A stretch of DNA of 64,000 nucleotides from Fasciolopsis buskii (taxonomy: Eukaryota; Platyhelminthes; Trematoda; Plagiorchiida; Fasciolidae). The notes beneath the pieces were generated by a model that was not told the DNA's origin, did not search any database, and was given only the letters and a program-made list of their open reading frames with translations. The stretch covers positions 38,211 to 102,210 of the forward strand of contig LUCM01008456.1 in NCBI GenBank assembly GCA_008360955.1, written 5' to 3'. Positions 47,080 through 58,959 of the stretch are shown one piece after another. Every line of letters starts with the position of its first letter. Positions within the stretch are counted from its first letter, which is position 1. A program made the translations under genes and the position numbers.

Positions 47080-47440
47080 TTCGAGCAAAATTAATCCTGG
47101 GTTACTTTGGCACGAATGCATCAAATATAAACCCAGAGGAAGTAGAAAACCATTGAAAAAGACTGAAAGAAAGAGCGCAAATCCTAAGCAATAGAGCGAT
47201 GCATTGGTAAAATAAGGTATGTGAGTACCTTTGATTGTTTCAAATATCTTAGGCAGTATATGGATCGTAAGTGGGATTGGGTGAAATAAAAATCATTTGA
47301 GAAGGCCTACATTGATGTTAGAATTCAAAGCTCTTTTTGGCACGTCCACGGAGAAATAATTCCCTCGCTGTGGAGGTGTGATAAGTTTTTCTACTTATGT
47401 AACTTCTATGCAGCGGAGCTGAGGATTTGAGACTCACGGA
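47080..47440 (+). mobile_element. Possible LINE RT C-terminal fragment
   Basis: VSTFDCFKYLRQYMDRKWDW followed by KAYIDVRIQSSFWHVHGEI and KFFYLCNFYAAELRI resembles the FxYLGxxxxxDGxxxxEIxxRI and LYxxxVxSxLLYG blocks downstream of LINE RT domains. It may be the end of the preceding LINE or a separate copy. Weak by-eye match. Confidence 0.35.
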
Positions 47441-47599
47441 ATATCGCAAAGCAGATGTCACTGTCATAGGTGGATACCAGTTCACAAGCACATTGTCGGA
47501 AGAACTCAGAAAGCTTTTAACCGCGGAGAAAATGATGTCACCAAAGGCGGGGAGGAAAACGAAGTGCAACATGCAACGTGTTAACTAAAAATCAATATT

Positions 47600-50500
47600 A
47601 ATGTGAAATCACGATCGATCTTTGGTTCCTTTCAATGGGATTCTAACCTTTAGCAGTCAATGGGAGTATATTGACCACACAGGGGGCACTGAAGAGTATA
47701 CCCGGATTTATGACGTTATTCGAACTGCGGGATTTATATGGGACGTTTTCCTGAATATTAACCATTAATGTAATGGATTGCGGTAGCCTCAGTCAGGTCA
47801 AGATGTGTAGTCACGACGATTTGTTTGCTCCTAGCACGTTGCTGTTGAGGATCACGTTCTGCGGCACTTAGTGCCCAGCAGACTTGTATTGGGGACCGTA
47901 AGTTGCCTTTGGCTAAACACGCAGGTTCTATTTTAGCACGGCCTGAGAAGTGAACCTATTTGTTTTCTTTGTCAGATTATAAGCGGTTAATCAAGACAGC
48001 ACGAATTAGTGGATAAAACGGCAGTCTGGAAGTTGTTCCTGCTGAGGGATTATGGTGAGTTACAAAGTAAATAGAGGCAAATAAATGAAAGCGTCGAAAA
48101 GTGTGGCAATGAATGTGCAGACGAGGGAGATATATACGTGTTGCTGAAATGTCCACAAGTTGCAGTGTCAAATGCGGTGGTGCGCCAAGGGTAGATCCAC
48201 CCTTAAAATGGTTCGCCATTCCATTTACTCAGCGGTCAAACTGAGGTAATTTTAGACATTGCCTAGATTACATTAGTATATTTGGTTCTTTTCAGTTTTC
48301 AGAGCAGGTGGTTGAGAACACAGAGGCTAACTAGGAATAAGGGCGATGGGTTGGAGCTTAGGTCCCTGATACCTTGTTGGATGCGATTGGGTCACCGAAT
48401 GAAATTCCCACATAGGCTCTGGAAAATACGACAGTCACCGGAATGGAAGAATTGCCAGAGTTTACTGCGACGGCTGAAATTAAGAACTCCGGCCATATCT
48501 CCACATTTGCTGTCGAGCTCCAACCATCACTTGCGCCAGCGATGCGCACACTTAGTGCACTCAAACACGAAATGACTCATACTACGCTGCTGACAAACAA
48601 TCTCAGGACTCTCTGCATAGTCCTGTCGAATTAGTTTTCTAGTTTTGGTTTCCCACTGGCGTACATGTACTTTTGACATTGCCTTGCACCACCTGATTCC
48701 ACTTTCCAGTACGCTTCTCCAATTACCTAAGTTTGCACTCATCTCCCTATCCCCTTTTATTTCTGTAATTCCCGGTTCCTCTGCTTTGTCCCTGTACAAA
48801 TTTGATCTTGCCTTGCGAATGCTCTTCGCGAATCGAGAAATGTACGTTATTATCATTGAAGGTAAAATGAATTTTTCGGTCGGTAGTGAAGCGGGGAGAG
48901 TGATTTGTCGTAAGTGACTTAAAGCAATATGCATTGGGTTGGACGGGAACTGCCAATGGTACAATTTACGGAGTACAAAATGGATAAGAACTTACATCGG
49001 AGGATTTGCCGTCGTCTAGTTTAGAATAACCAGCATTGGCAGTAAATTGGAATATCTCAATTTTAGACGTTTGAGTGGTAATGTGCATCTGTGGAAGAAA
49101 AATGTTCCGAAGGGGGCTAAGGCTTTTGAACGTGACTATGTGACGGTTGTCGTGCGGGGTGGGAGAAAACATGCCCGGCGTGCATATGGGGAAAGGAGGA
49201 GGTGGGCTGAAAACTCGGACTGTCAGGTTTGTGGATGTATGTGAAGGGTCCTGTGCGCTAATAGACAAATTAGCCCGCTGTGCAGGAACCACTTTCCAAT
49301 GTGATTCCATGCGGATTGCCGGAACATGATTGAAAAATTAGAATCAGAAGCCCTAGAGACAGTTGGCTTTCGTCAACGGAAGAAAACTGCCTGAAAACCG
49401 CTTTAACATGCAAGCCCAAATACGCACAGGCAAAGTCTACATCAGTGGACGAGGAAACAGCCTTAGTAGGACCTGGGTGCGGAAGAGTATCGATGTGGCC
49501 TAATCATCAGATTTTTCGGTGGTTTGGAGGCGAAGCAGCAAGGACTGGATAGAAAATGGGTTCTTCTGGAAGACTGCGGAACATGCACCTAATTTTGCAC
49601 TCGTAGTTTGCACTGCGAATCAAGCATCTTGGTTATTCACGATGCCGTCAGATGCAAAAGAAAATTTAATCGCATTCGCTGAGAATTCCTTGTCGATGGT
49701 ATGCGAGCAAAGCAACACAAACATATACATAACGCAATCCCTTGGGATATGCACGTTAAAAACCTCGAAACAAATTTTGATACTGCATTCACACTTAGGG
49801 AATATACTTGATTGTTGCCTGAGATGTGCACCTTCTTTTATTTTTATAATAAGACGTGCGCTAAAATAGAAATCCACCGAAGCACACGAGAAGCATAGAG
49901 CCGAAGCATTCGTCGAAAAGCCCGAGTTTATAAGGCAAAATAAGAATCGCCAGCAGCCACTGAAAGGCTGTGCCGGGGTCTCTCTGAAGCAAGCAGCCGG
50001 CCAGATCTCTCTGGTTTACCCCAAAAAGTAGAGCACAAAGCCGAAGCCATTAGGACACCACAGATATGGGTCTTCAGTGTTGTTGCTCATTCACAAATGG
50101 AGTCGAGCAATAAATGTCGCTGGAGGGGCGCTTCGCACGGGTCAGAGCAGAAAAACAGGTTAAGTGAAGTTCGCTGGAGTCAGTTGACTGTCACTAAACT
50201 TACACTTGAAGAGCATTCCATAGCCAAGCCTGCTCAAAACTCAAATTAATATCGCCAAACGCAGTGTTGAAAATCTGTTGTCTCTAAGTGTAACCTACCA
50301 TCAGACAGAGCTTTACAGAGACAGACCCGGAGCTGACCGCCAAAATTCTTCCTTGCTTTTCCTATAGGTCCATGAGCAGTTTTCCAGGCATTACGAAAGA
50401 AACTGGTGGATGTCGTTTCGATCCCTAAAATACGCACGGAGAACACCTATACCGGGGCTGGCAGCCGAAAAATAGGCCAGGCCACGAGAGGCAAATCATA

Positions 50501-50720
50501 GTCGCCCAGCCCATGAGTTGCGTGCAGCAACGCGAATATCCATCTGAACAGCCGTTGAATGTCGACCAAGCGCTTTTCCCACGTACACGCAGCAAAAATG
50601 TAAGAACACGTTATTGTCAGAAGCACACAGCCGCGTCCATGAGAACACGTCTCAAACTCCGGAAGCCCCTGATCCCGACGGCCTAGTGTAAGATGTTGGT
50701 GCACGGCGCTGCCGATTTCT
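47600..50720. other. No recognised gene or element
   Basis: Overlapping frames at 48282-48575 (+), 48443-48634 (+), 48527-48964 (-, 145 codons, ends in a Cys/His-containing tail) and 49519-49869 (+) have no recognised motif. Position between two LINE relics suggests degraded transposon sequence, but that is inference. Confidence 0.4.
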
Positions 50721-50739
50721 CTGAGTTCCAATGCGTTTC

Positions 50740-51510
50740 AGACGAGGAGCTGGTCAACCAGGAAATGGGTGTGCGCTGCACATCTGCAGCAAGATGAAGG
50801 TCACTTGCTTCAATGACATAATTCTGGACCAACTTCCGGGGATTCGACGTTCATGAGACCAGAGGACAAAAAGGTAGCTCGTGGAAGTGAACTAAGGGCC
50901 CGAAGGTTCTAGCAATACTGAAACACGCAGACACGCTAAATCAATCATTCGTACTCTCTCCGAGTGGCTTTAAACTGCCTGAAACTTTTTCATTTCTGGC
51001 ATGCTCTGCAGGACCAGGATCTGCCTCTTGGACATTTTTATTACCGTGCTTAAACTGGGTTGGCAGGAGCATGTGAGACAGCCCGCCTGATGGAGAGAGA
51101 CTCCACTCCGTTAGCATAGGATTTGGTCCTCACCAACGACTAGTGTCCTTTACCAACTCAAAGTGTCGAGGCCCTTGGGGCCAGGAGATCACGGATTCAT
51201 GGCGTTTAGATTAGTGCACATGACAGTGCTGGCCAAACCGGGAAAAAATTCTCCCCGGAACCTCAGTAAGGCCGACTTTCCAGGTACGAAATGCTTCTTA
51301 GTTCACATTCGGTGGCCCATCTCACCTCGCGTCAGTCAGCATTCAGCAAGAGTCAGGGGAATTCTACCTGAAGCAAGGCGCCTATTCAGGACAGTCTACC
51401 GTGGGGATCTTAATACGCGAAGACGAACTGCGCTGTTTTCCACCAAAAATCAAAGAAAAATAAAAGTCTGCATTGGACAACTGTCAGTCATCGAAAAACC
51501 CGCATGATCA
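50740..51510 (+). mobile_element. Second CR1-like LINE relic: endonuclease C-terminal half
   Basis: In one frame from about 51040: LGWQEHVRQPA (the Q-x-V..P-T-R block), then WSSPTTSV near the DLVLTN position, then SRPLGPGDHGFMAF with the conserved LG-x-S-D-H box (SDH here GDH, catalytic His kept), and RNLSKADFPG (the RNFRKADF block after the endonuclease). The copy is distinct from the LINE at 44.7-47.0 kb because that one lacks this half. RT sequence after 51.5 kb was not recognised. Confidence 0.75.
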
Positions 51511-52190
51511 CAGTGATTGCATTTACGCAAAACGCCTGTGTACCGCTCAACACAGACAATAAATTGTGGGATGCCAGATGCAATTTTTCGGGGCGAAGTC
51601 AGTCCGATTGCATGAATTTTAAAATATGCCTCGCCGAGGTGACCGTTGCCAAACCGGGGTTCGCGGATACGCGTAGGTCAGTTGGCGCAACAAACAGCAA
51701 CAATGAAGTGGGCAGTTTACTGAATGCATACCGAACTTTGGTGCCTGCTGCGCCCGGACCAGATATGTCGGGGAAAGAAGGAGGGGCGAAACGCTTACGC
51801 AGAGGGAACCGAGTTCAAATCCGTCGCAGCGATAAGTGAACCTCCCGAAGCCAGAGATGGCCATTTGGGACTGGCCGTATGGCGCTTGTGATCAACTGAC
51901 TAATTGACAATTCTTTGGCGTCTGTAAGCGCATGTTTGTCTATGCGCTCGATGCCGATTCGCTCGTTGTATGCCGTGGAAAGTGAATCCACCCCACCAAC
52001 ATCCATGCTTATTGCTTTCGACCTTCTGTCATTGATGGATAGCATATGCCTGCGGCACGCGAGACGGGGGTAGACTGGAAGCAGCAGCACCACACTCAAC
52101 CAGAAAGATTTACTACTTTAAAAAGGTCTCCTTCAGTATCACAGCGCTAAAAATAAGCAATCGATAGGCTTGGAGTTTACAGACTTGACA
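51511..52190. other. Downstream of LINE endonuclease, unidentified
   Basis: A plus frame at 51504-51839 and a minus frame at 51815-52099 lack known motifs. The sequence is likely LINE-derived by position only. Confidence 0.3.
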
Positions 52191-52194
52191 TTCG

Positions 52195-52560
52195 CTGAAA
52201 CTCCACCAGCGAAAAAAATAAAAAGGAGAATAAGAGGCGAAAGGAAGTGGAGATCGATAGCAGCATAAAGCTATCCAAAGAAAAATAGGGTGATGGGAAG
52301 GGAAAAAGAGAAAAGACGTGAAAAGTGAATAAAATATTTGGCGAACCGAGAGGAAGCCAACTGCTAAAATAGATTTTTAAAAACGTTGCTTTTGCGATAG
52401 TGGGATGATGGTAAAGAGGTAGGCGAAATAGAGATCCGTTGCGATCACAACACAAAGAAAGAGTGAATACCGTCGTACAGGAAGAAATACCCGAAAAGAG
52501 AGGGAAACAGATGCTAAATAATCGAGCCAAGAAGAGAGATAAATGAGGCGAAAAAAGAAA
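52195..52560. repeat. Purine-rich (GA-rich) low-complexity tract
   Basis: On the plus strand G and A make up most bases, densest at 52205-52325 and 52480-52560. This strand asymmetry produces long pyrimidine-rich minus-strand frames (52177-52530, 52377-52778) that are artefacts of composition. Confidence 0.7.
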
Positions 52561-52899
52561 TGGATTCGAGTGCCGCCTCTAACGCATAGGTGGAGAGGCA
52601 AGCGGAAGTTAAAAACAAATAGTTTCCCAACGGTCAAGAACAGCATTGATCCAGCCAGATCGCTCTTAGGGCGTTCTGCGGATCTGCAGCTGCTAGGTAT
52701 AGGGTTACACGAGTACCAGCTGCTGCCAGCTATCATGCATGTTGAACCATTCATCCCCCTGCCTAGTGCCACATTCATTCCTTCTTTATGTCGATGTTCT
52801 CACAGTTACCGTTTCATTTCCGTACTCATCACTGCATCTCCGGCCTCCGACTTCAGCCCGTGTGAGGTAAGCGTTAAAGAGATTACAATTTTATGACTT

Positions 52900-53740
52900 C
52901 TCTATGGCGGACACGGTTGAGTGGCCAACGGTGGACCGTGGGACCACTGCAAAGCAAGTACCGGCTTATGATTTATAACCGGTTTGCGATACGTATTACA
53001 TAACAAGTGTTGGTTTTATGAAAATATCCCACCTACGGCTAGCAATGCACTCAAACATTCGTTCTCATTTTCTTCCCAATTCCGGGCTTTGTCCCTTAAG
53101 AGCGGACACAAACCGTACTCCGGATAGCTTGAATTGTAATCGAACCGCAAGAGTGCCACCAGAACCCAGGCTGGTGGAAAGCTTCGATTTCTAGGTCTGC
53201 CAAGCTTCGTGAAACCTCGTGAGGCAGTGAACAGTGACCTTGTCATCTGCGCTCCTCCTTAGTGGTCGGAGGAGACCCTAATAAGGTTGTTGAAACTGGC
53301 CACATCGATTACGTTTAGTTACAGTCCTTCATTCTTATGTCACAGTTCTTCAAATACATTGCGAGTAGGCGCTCTGGACTTGGATCGATAATATTATGAT
53401 CGTATTCTGGCCACTGAGGAGAGTACGGTTAAAATACAGTCGGGGGTGTGGGATTATTCTACAGTAAGGTAATAGTCAGCAACCATAACATCCTCTCTCT
53501 ATTTGCCCGTTTTTTATGTGTCGCTAGCATGTTTTCAGCTCAAAAATGGGATGTTCTGCCATTGCTCTTGCAATGCAGTCGCACTGTTGAGTAGAAGCCC
53601 AAACTAAAGTTGTTCATCACATAAAACGATATTTTGAGGCGGAAAAGTGGAAACTGAAAACGATATTAATCCCACTGCACCTCTACCTCCAAGACGCAGC
53701 TGTGGTTGAATTCAACCTCCCCCAGCTGACGACTCCCCAA
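52900..53740. other. No recognised gene; possible far 3' end of the minus-strand gypsy relic
   Basis: A minus frame at 53016-53246 contains Pro/Arg-rich sequence (LGRPRNRSFPPAWVLVAL) that could be the tail after a gypsy integrase. The match is weak and no LTR was found. Confidence 0.25.
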
Positions 53741-53984
53741 TAATTTTCTGGCAATGATTGTGAAACACGGGAGGCCCGAATGTGCTTTCATTTTCGCGAC
53801 GTTATTGCTGCACATTTGAACATCTTTGTGATCGGCGTATCTAACTCCACAGCTTTGGCAACACCAGAAGACGTTTGTAACCGGTTGAGAGAACGCTTTG
53901 TCTGCAAATTCTGTCAGCGGCTGCAGGTTTTCACCAGGAGTTTGCCAAAGTGGGCAATCCGTTTACAGCTAGACGATCGGAAAC

Positions 53985-54330
53985 AATAAATGTAGAGAAA
54001 GTAGGACAGGGAAATGCAACAGGGAGGCAAAAGGAGAAAGCCACCATTGTCAGCATGAACTTAGCAGACGTGGACGATAGTGTTCAATGCTAAATCTTTC
54101 TAAAAACTGGGCTGCATTGATAAGTGATGCCAATAAAACATTATTTTGGACCTTCACCGCTCACGTTCGTCAGCCTTTTATCATATCTCCCACTGATTTG
54201 AACGAAAATGGGAGGTTTTTTGAAGGCTTGCAAAATGAGGCAAACCAGTGACCCCCAGTGACCTGAGGACGCATCTATTTGGTACAGATCGAGCCGGCCG
54301 AAGGTGTAAGCAAGGAGCCAGGACCCGAGA
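53985..54330 (-). pseudogene. Integrase remnant of the minus-strand gypsy relic
   Basis: LDLYQIDASSGHWGSLV corresponds to the first His of the HHCC zinc-binding region (L-H..x-x-G-H-x-G). FKKPPIFVQISGRYDKRLT follows as in the family. AKFMLTMVAFSFCLPVAFPC near 54050 matches the catalytic core start (Y-x-L-T-x-V-D-x-F-S-R), with the first catalytic Asp lost. Confidence 0.65.
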
Positions 54331-54424
54331 CAGAGCATCAACCGAAATGTTGTCACGTCCTTCGAAGTAGACGATTTCGTATTAAAAACACAGTCCCCTT
54401 GATTCATCATTGGATATTCCTTTT

Positions 54425-54628
54425 CTAAACCTCACCACTCAGATGGTTGCCAAGCTTGAATGCTAACGATCGTTGGTCAGTCGCCCTCCGTAAGTGATTG
54501 CCAATCAGTAAGCGATGCAACATTTTGAAGGCCTCAGCTGTAGCGTGAGCTTCATTTTCTACTGCATAATAGCGCTTTTCGAACAAGGCAACAATTCCAG
54601 AGAAAAAGCCGCTGACCAGACCTTCCAA
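54425..54628 (-). pseudogene. RNase H remnant of the minus-strand gypsy relic
   Basis: A 67-codon open block: FFSGIVALFEKRYYAVENEA matches the F-x-S-R-T-L..E-x-x-Y-x-x-x-E-K-E-A block and ATDQRSLAFKL matches the T-D-Q-x-S-L box of gypsy RNase H. It follows a 3' RT segment (KGHIRSDPERSKPF near 54900). Confidence 0.72.
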
Positions 54629-55079
54629 TTACAAGTCAACCCAGTCGCTGTAACTGCTGCAATAGATTCGGCAAATTCGACCGCCGTTCAATGATTAATG
54701 TAATCAAAGTTTGTAAATTTTCCTTCAATGCTTCAAAACAATGCACGACGCCCACAGGCAAAAGGAATATGGGGCTTTGATAGGCCAGCTCATTTTACCG
54801 CAGAGGTCCAGTGACAGTAGCACAAAACATCCCGAATACCCGTTCTTGTGTTTGTAGATTTTTCAAACGCAACAGCAGTCTGAAAGGTTTTGATCTTTCC
54901 GGATCAGATCTTATGTGTCCTTTGGAGATTTAGAACGCTAAAACCCTTGTTTTTTCACCGAAGTTTTGCTTTTTACTTCAATAAAAGGTGAATCGAATTT
55001 GGTAGATTTTTATTTTGATGATGTGCTTCGGAATCAAGCTCGCGAATCGCAATGCTGTCCACACAGGCGGAAACGCCGG

Positions 55080-55265
55080 ATATTCATTCGTTGTTGATTC
55101 AGCGTCCGTTGTTCATCAAAAGTTTGCGACGCCGTCGTTGATGCCGAAAGGCATGCCATAAGACTGGTATAGTTTGCTCTAGGCCTCGAAAGCCCTAAAC
55201 ATCCTTTCGCCACTTTCAATGGGAATTTGGCGGTGGGCGCCTTTTAAATTTATTGCCCCCAATAC
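55080..55265 (-). pseudogene. Reverse transcriptase remnant of the minus-strand gypsy relic
   Basis: GAINLKGAHRQIPIESGER then FRAFEA, a stop, SKLYQSYGMPFGINDGVANF. These are the motif A (D-L-K-x-A-Y-x-Q-I-P) and motif B (MPFGxxNxxAxF) regions. The catalytic Asp of motif A is replaced by Asn, and the YxDD box was not found intact. Confidence 0.78.
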
Positions 55266-55819
55266 CTTGAACTGGGAAATGTTTTTGGATCGGTTAGTCA
55301 GTTCTCAGGAAGCGACAGGCATCCAGGCAGGTGCATCGAACTGTGGTCGATGACCATGCTTTTTTGTAGCGCTCTTTGAATGTCATCAGGAATACAGCTG
55401 TCAATGGAGACTTCGCTGGTTGAAATATACCCGCACTCAACAGTTTCCTGGATTTCAGCTAAGATGTTTAATTCGACTTGTGCCGAATGCCGCCAGAATT
55501 TTGTGGTTGCGGGCCGATAATTGGGTGCAGAGTGTTAAAATGGAGATTGGGGTCATGCGTGCACTGCAGCCAGACCATGGATAAAGAACGGGGGTTCGTC
55601 GCCCTAAAAAGTGACTCCACCTGTTATTTTAGCTGAAAGAAATTGTGTCCGAGAAGGAAGACGGCAAAACAGTTTTAACATCACGGATACTGATATGCTC
55701 AAAATTGGTTCCCTTGTGTGTGACTGTACCAAAATGATGCACGCGTGTGACAACTGTTTCAGATCTAAACGCCATCGCAATGTGACTTTTGGATGGTTCG
55801 ACTCTATGGTGATATTTCT

Positions 55820-55935
55820 GAATGATCTCCTATGAGATAACTCTCTAAACTACCGGTATCGACCACGGTTTGCAAGAGGACGCTGTCAACGTCTGTCCCA
55901 GTAACTGTTTTGGAAAGGCAATGAAGGGCAGCAGA
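55820..55935 (-). pseudogene. Retropepsin remnant of the minus-strand gypsy relic
   Basis: VTGTDVDSVLLQTVVDTGSL with the catalytic DTG at 55860-55852, continuing LESYLIGDH. A second protease/RT-linker block, VLLGHNFFQLK, lies near 55600. Frames are shared with stops, so it is inactive. Confidence 0.75.
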
Positions 55936-56199
55936 GACTGTTACAAATACCATGGTGGAATAAAAAGTTCCGTAAGGCGATTACCAGCCAGAGACGCTCG
56001 ACGTGCCCTTTGTTAAAGCCCTCTTCCTATTTCAGCCTTTGTATACGGCGTCCCCAGTGGGGCATTTATATAGGGTATAGCGGCCAGAATCATGGAAATA
56101 ATAGTTTTGCTAATTGTAAGGACGGAGTCCTCAATCCTTTCAGTGTTCAACTACCTCGCCACAACGTCAAGACCTTGGGGGCAGAGCAGGTTGTTTGTC

Positions 56200-56758
56200 A
56201 AGGCTCCTCTTTTAGCATAGCCTAATTATTTATCCGATCCGAAGGCCCTTTGAAAATCAAGGGTCTTCTGTTAGACAAGCCTCTGGCGAACGTGGTTAGA
56301 CTGCATCCCGCGCATAGGAGCATCTAGACCTAGGTGCTCACGATACACTTCTATCAGTAGAGAGTTACGACTGCTACTCTTAACTGCGTCCATCAAATGT
56401 GCCAGAAATTGGTCGCGACTCTGAACGTCCTGCTGCATAGTAGTGATAGGATATGCCTGGAGATTTTGCCTTTCCGCCTATTACAGTGACGTCTGCGAAT
56501 ATACATAGCCTCTTCAAGTGTAGTAACTTCACTAACATTTACAAAAGTTAGGAGGCAGAGAAATTGATTGGTGACCCAATAATTTGGATTTATTGCTTTT
56601 ACAGTGGTAAGGAAAGTGTTCAAGGTTCGATACCAGTTAATCCAGTAATCTTCGGCGTCGGAAAATTTGGGGTCAGCATCGAAACTTTTGATGGGAGTAA
56701 CTTCTCTATTTTTATGCATAATCGAATAAATTATCATTAAATAGAAATCAAATATCAT
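56200..56758 (-). pseudogene. gag remnant of the minus-strand gypsy relic
   Basis: A 121-codon open block (56758-56393) contains FDADPKFSDAEDYWINWYRT, LCLLTFVNVSEVTTLEEA and then, with a frame change, KISRHILSLLC. This matches the Gag core of fluke gypsy elements, with E-x-W-x-x-W-x-R-T-F and L-T-x-x-V..V-x-E..T-x-E-x-A. Further downstream MRGMQSNHVRQRL and KTLDFQRAF match the end of the same domain. No CCHC knuckle is seen. Confidence 0.75.
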
Positions 56759-56769
56759 TTCACAAAAAG

Positions 56770-58730
56770 CGGAGTGCCGTTAAGCAAGCGGTAATCGACT
56801 AATCAAAACCTGCATATAGCTGCGAATGAAGAAACTAATTAGGGTTTGAATTTTTAGGGAAATAGCAAATCTAGATAAAACAGAGAACTGCCTGAAATCA
56901 TTCATGGCTTGGGACACCCGGGTTTCGGATGTTGTTATCGAACTATGTACAGCGCTTCGCACCCTCGCATATTCCCAAGGAAAGTGATCACAACGTTCCA
57001 CAGACCAACAGTTTCGCCACAGCTTCCTCAGGCTTGAAGAATAGGCCAACGTCATCATCTACACTGGTCCACTTCAGCGCATTCCTTGATGCCGGTGCTT
57101 TCATTTTCGATACCGACGGCGGTGGCGTTGCTTAGATGGTCCCAAAGAACTCTCCCAGCATATTCTAAACTGGGTGGAGGGGCACTGGCGAAAGCAGTAA
57201 ACTTGTTATGGGATACTTGGGTGAAAGGGAGCATTCTTTTATCATACGTCGTCATTGTACTTATCTTCAGGAAGCGCACACAATGAGTTTTGCAGTCCTC
57301 ATGGGATCAATTCATTACCGATTTTTATGAGGGCCAGCATCGATAATCCTGCAGCGCTTGGCAGCGGTTTGCACGAGTAACGTCTGCGAAAGGCAGAACG
57401 GATTTCTTTCATGTCGAGCCTCCATTGTCCAGAATTTTACTGCCCGTCAGTCCTATCTAGTGCGCTACACCCTCGCACGAAAACCTTGGTATTCTCACGT
57501 TGAAAATGCCTTCAGTTTAGTCCACCCGTCAGCGCTATTCACTACTGTTCAACACAATCTTTTATGGGGGACGTTCCTGAGCCTTTTCCGGGCATTGTAC
57601 TTGCATGCTTAGGCGCCCCCCAAGTGCCTCGGCATGGCAGCGGATACGCCTCTCGGGCTCTGAGTTGACTACTCGTCCAAAATGCCCTTCAAAATGGCCG
57701 TCGTTTCAAGTAACCTATTCGTGGCGACGCAGTTCACGTTAAATTTCCAGGACGAAGGCCAACACCCGGGCCCCCACCGAGTTGATTAACCATTGATAAC
57801 CAGTCGAAGGGAATTGGTTTAACCAAGATTTCGAAACAACCACCGGCGACGTACGAAGCAGACGGTTGTGCACTAACTGGAGTCTGTCATGAAAGGGTGT
57901 ACTGAGTACCAAGGGTATCTAAGCCCAGGGAATAAACGATCAGTCACTGATTCTCAGGGGGCTACATGACTCTCCAATCGTCTTGATGCCTTGTGGGTTA
58001 GACCGTTTGTTCGAAGCATCGAGGTAGGGTCTCCTGAGACGACCCTCTACTTTGATTTAGATAACCGGGTAGGATCAAACTCACAGAGGACTCATGGATA
58101 TCGATGGATGGCCGGTGATGTGGGGACGGGGAATAGGGAAACGAACATGAGTTTTGAAATCTGCAAACTGCTGCTTTTTCTTTCTCGCTTTTTGCTCGTT
58201 TCATCGTTCGCCTTGGCTCCGGTGGCACACGATGTCGAAGAAGGGTTTACGCTGGAATACCAAATTCTTTCGAAGCTCTCAGCGGTCTCTCACAACGGTG
58301 TCCCTTTCCTTTACTATGGTTTAGCCTCGTCATGAACTTGTCATGGTCGGCGACCGTTCTAGGGTTTTGGTGCCAGAGATTTTAGTTCTCTTATTAATTT
58401 TCCAAAAGGACTTACTCTTTTCCCAGTATCGTAAAATCGACGTTGTTTGAAATATTGCGCGATTGAAAATTTTTATATTTCCCAAGAAAGATTCATCAAA
58501 ACCCGTTCTATGATTGGCTATTTCACCCAACAAAACTGCGTAAACGATAGAGCTCACTTGAATTCCCAATTGTATTGATCGGTCACCAATAAACGCGCGG
58601 TAGTGTCCTGTGCTTGTCTTTTGTCTTCCTGTAGCGGGTCAGGCCAGCTGTTCTTATTCGGTGCCTTTTTTCTGTTCTGTGTGGCTGCTCATTCTAGGGG
58701 GCAATGGTTCCGTTCCATTCGTTGTGTGAC
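56770..58730. other. No supported gene; probable 5' flank of the gypsy relic
   Basis: Frames at 56780-57058 (-), 57055-57279 (-), 57358-57612 (+) and 57991-58335 (+, 114 codons with a hydrophobic stretch LLLFLSRFLLVSSFALAPV) lack recognised motifs. The LTR of the minus-strand gypsy element should lie here but could not be delimited. Confidence 0.35.
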
Positions 58731-58740
58731 TACGGGGCTT

Positions 58741-58786
58741 GTTGTCTCTGGTCCGGACTGTTGTCTCTGGTCCGGACTGTTGTCTC
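58741..58786. repeat. 19-bp tandem repeat, about 2.4 copies
   Basis: GTTGTCTCTGGTCCGGACT occurs twice in a row and begins a third time. Confidence 0.9.
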
Positions 58787-58959
58787 CTGCCTCATTGTGT
58801 TCGTGTCCTCCTAGACCTCAGACTGTGTTCCTGTGCTATCGTGCGACGCTAGCGCTTACGTCTTTTGCTTCAGTGCGTGTACAGATCAACCCAGCTCTCC
58901 AACACAAGGGACCTAGGTAATGGATGATACTTCTGGAGGTCTTCAGCATGAAATCGTCA

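Larger units (their letters stand above)
53750..56760 (-). mobile_element. Ty3/gypsy LTR retrotransposon relic, minus strand, gag-PR-RT-RH-IN order
   Basis: Reading the minus strand from 56.76 kb down, the order is gag (56758-56200), protease DTG (55860-55852), RT (about 55260-55090), RNase H (54628-54425) and integrase zinc-binding plus the start of the catalytic core (54330-53985). This is the Ty3/gypsy gene order. Every domain is interrupted by stops or frameshifts. Its motifs (LDFQRAF in gag, VVDTGSLESYL in PR) differ from the plus-strand CsRn1-like relic at 39-41 kb, so it is a separate lineage. No LTRs were recognised on either side. Confidence 0.82.

Noticed and set aside
52177..52778. 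Long minus-strand frames over the GA-rich tract
   Set aside because: Composition artefact: the pyrimidine-rich strand encodes Ser/Phe/Leu runs with few stops.
54840..54900. VFVDFSNATAV as a LINE RT box
   Set aside because: The surrounding minus-strand sequence clearly reads as gypsy RT/RNase H linker (KGHIRSDPERSKPF), so the plus-strand resemblance is coincidental.
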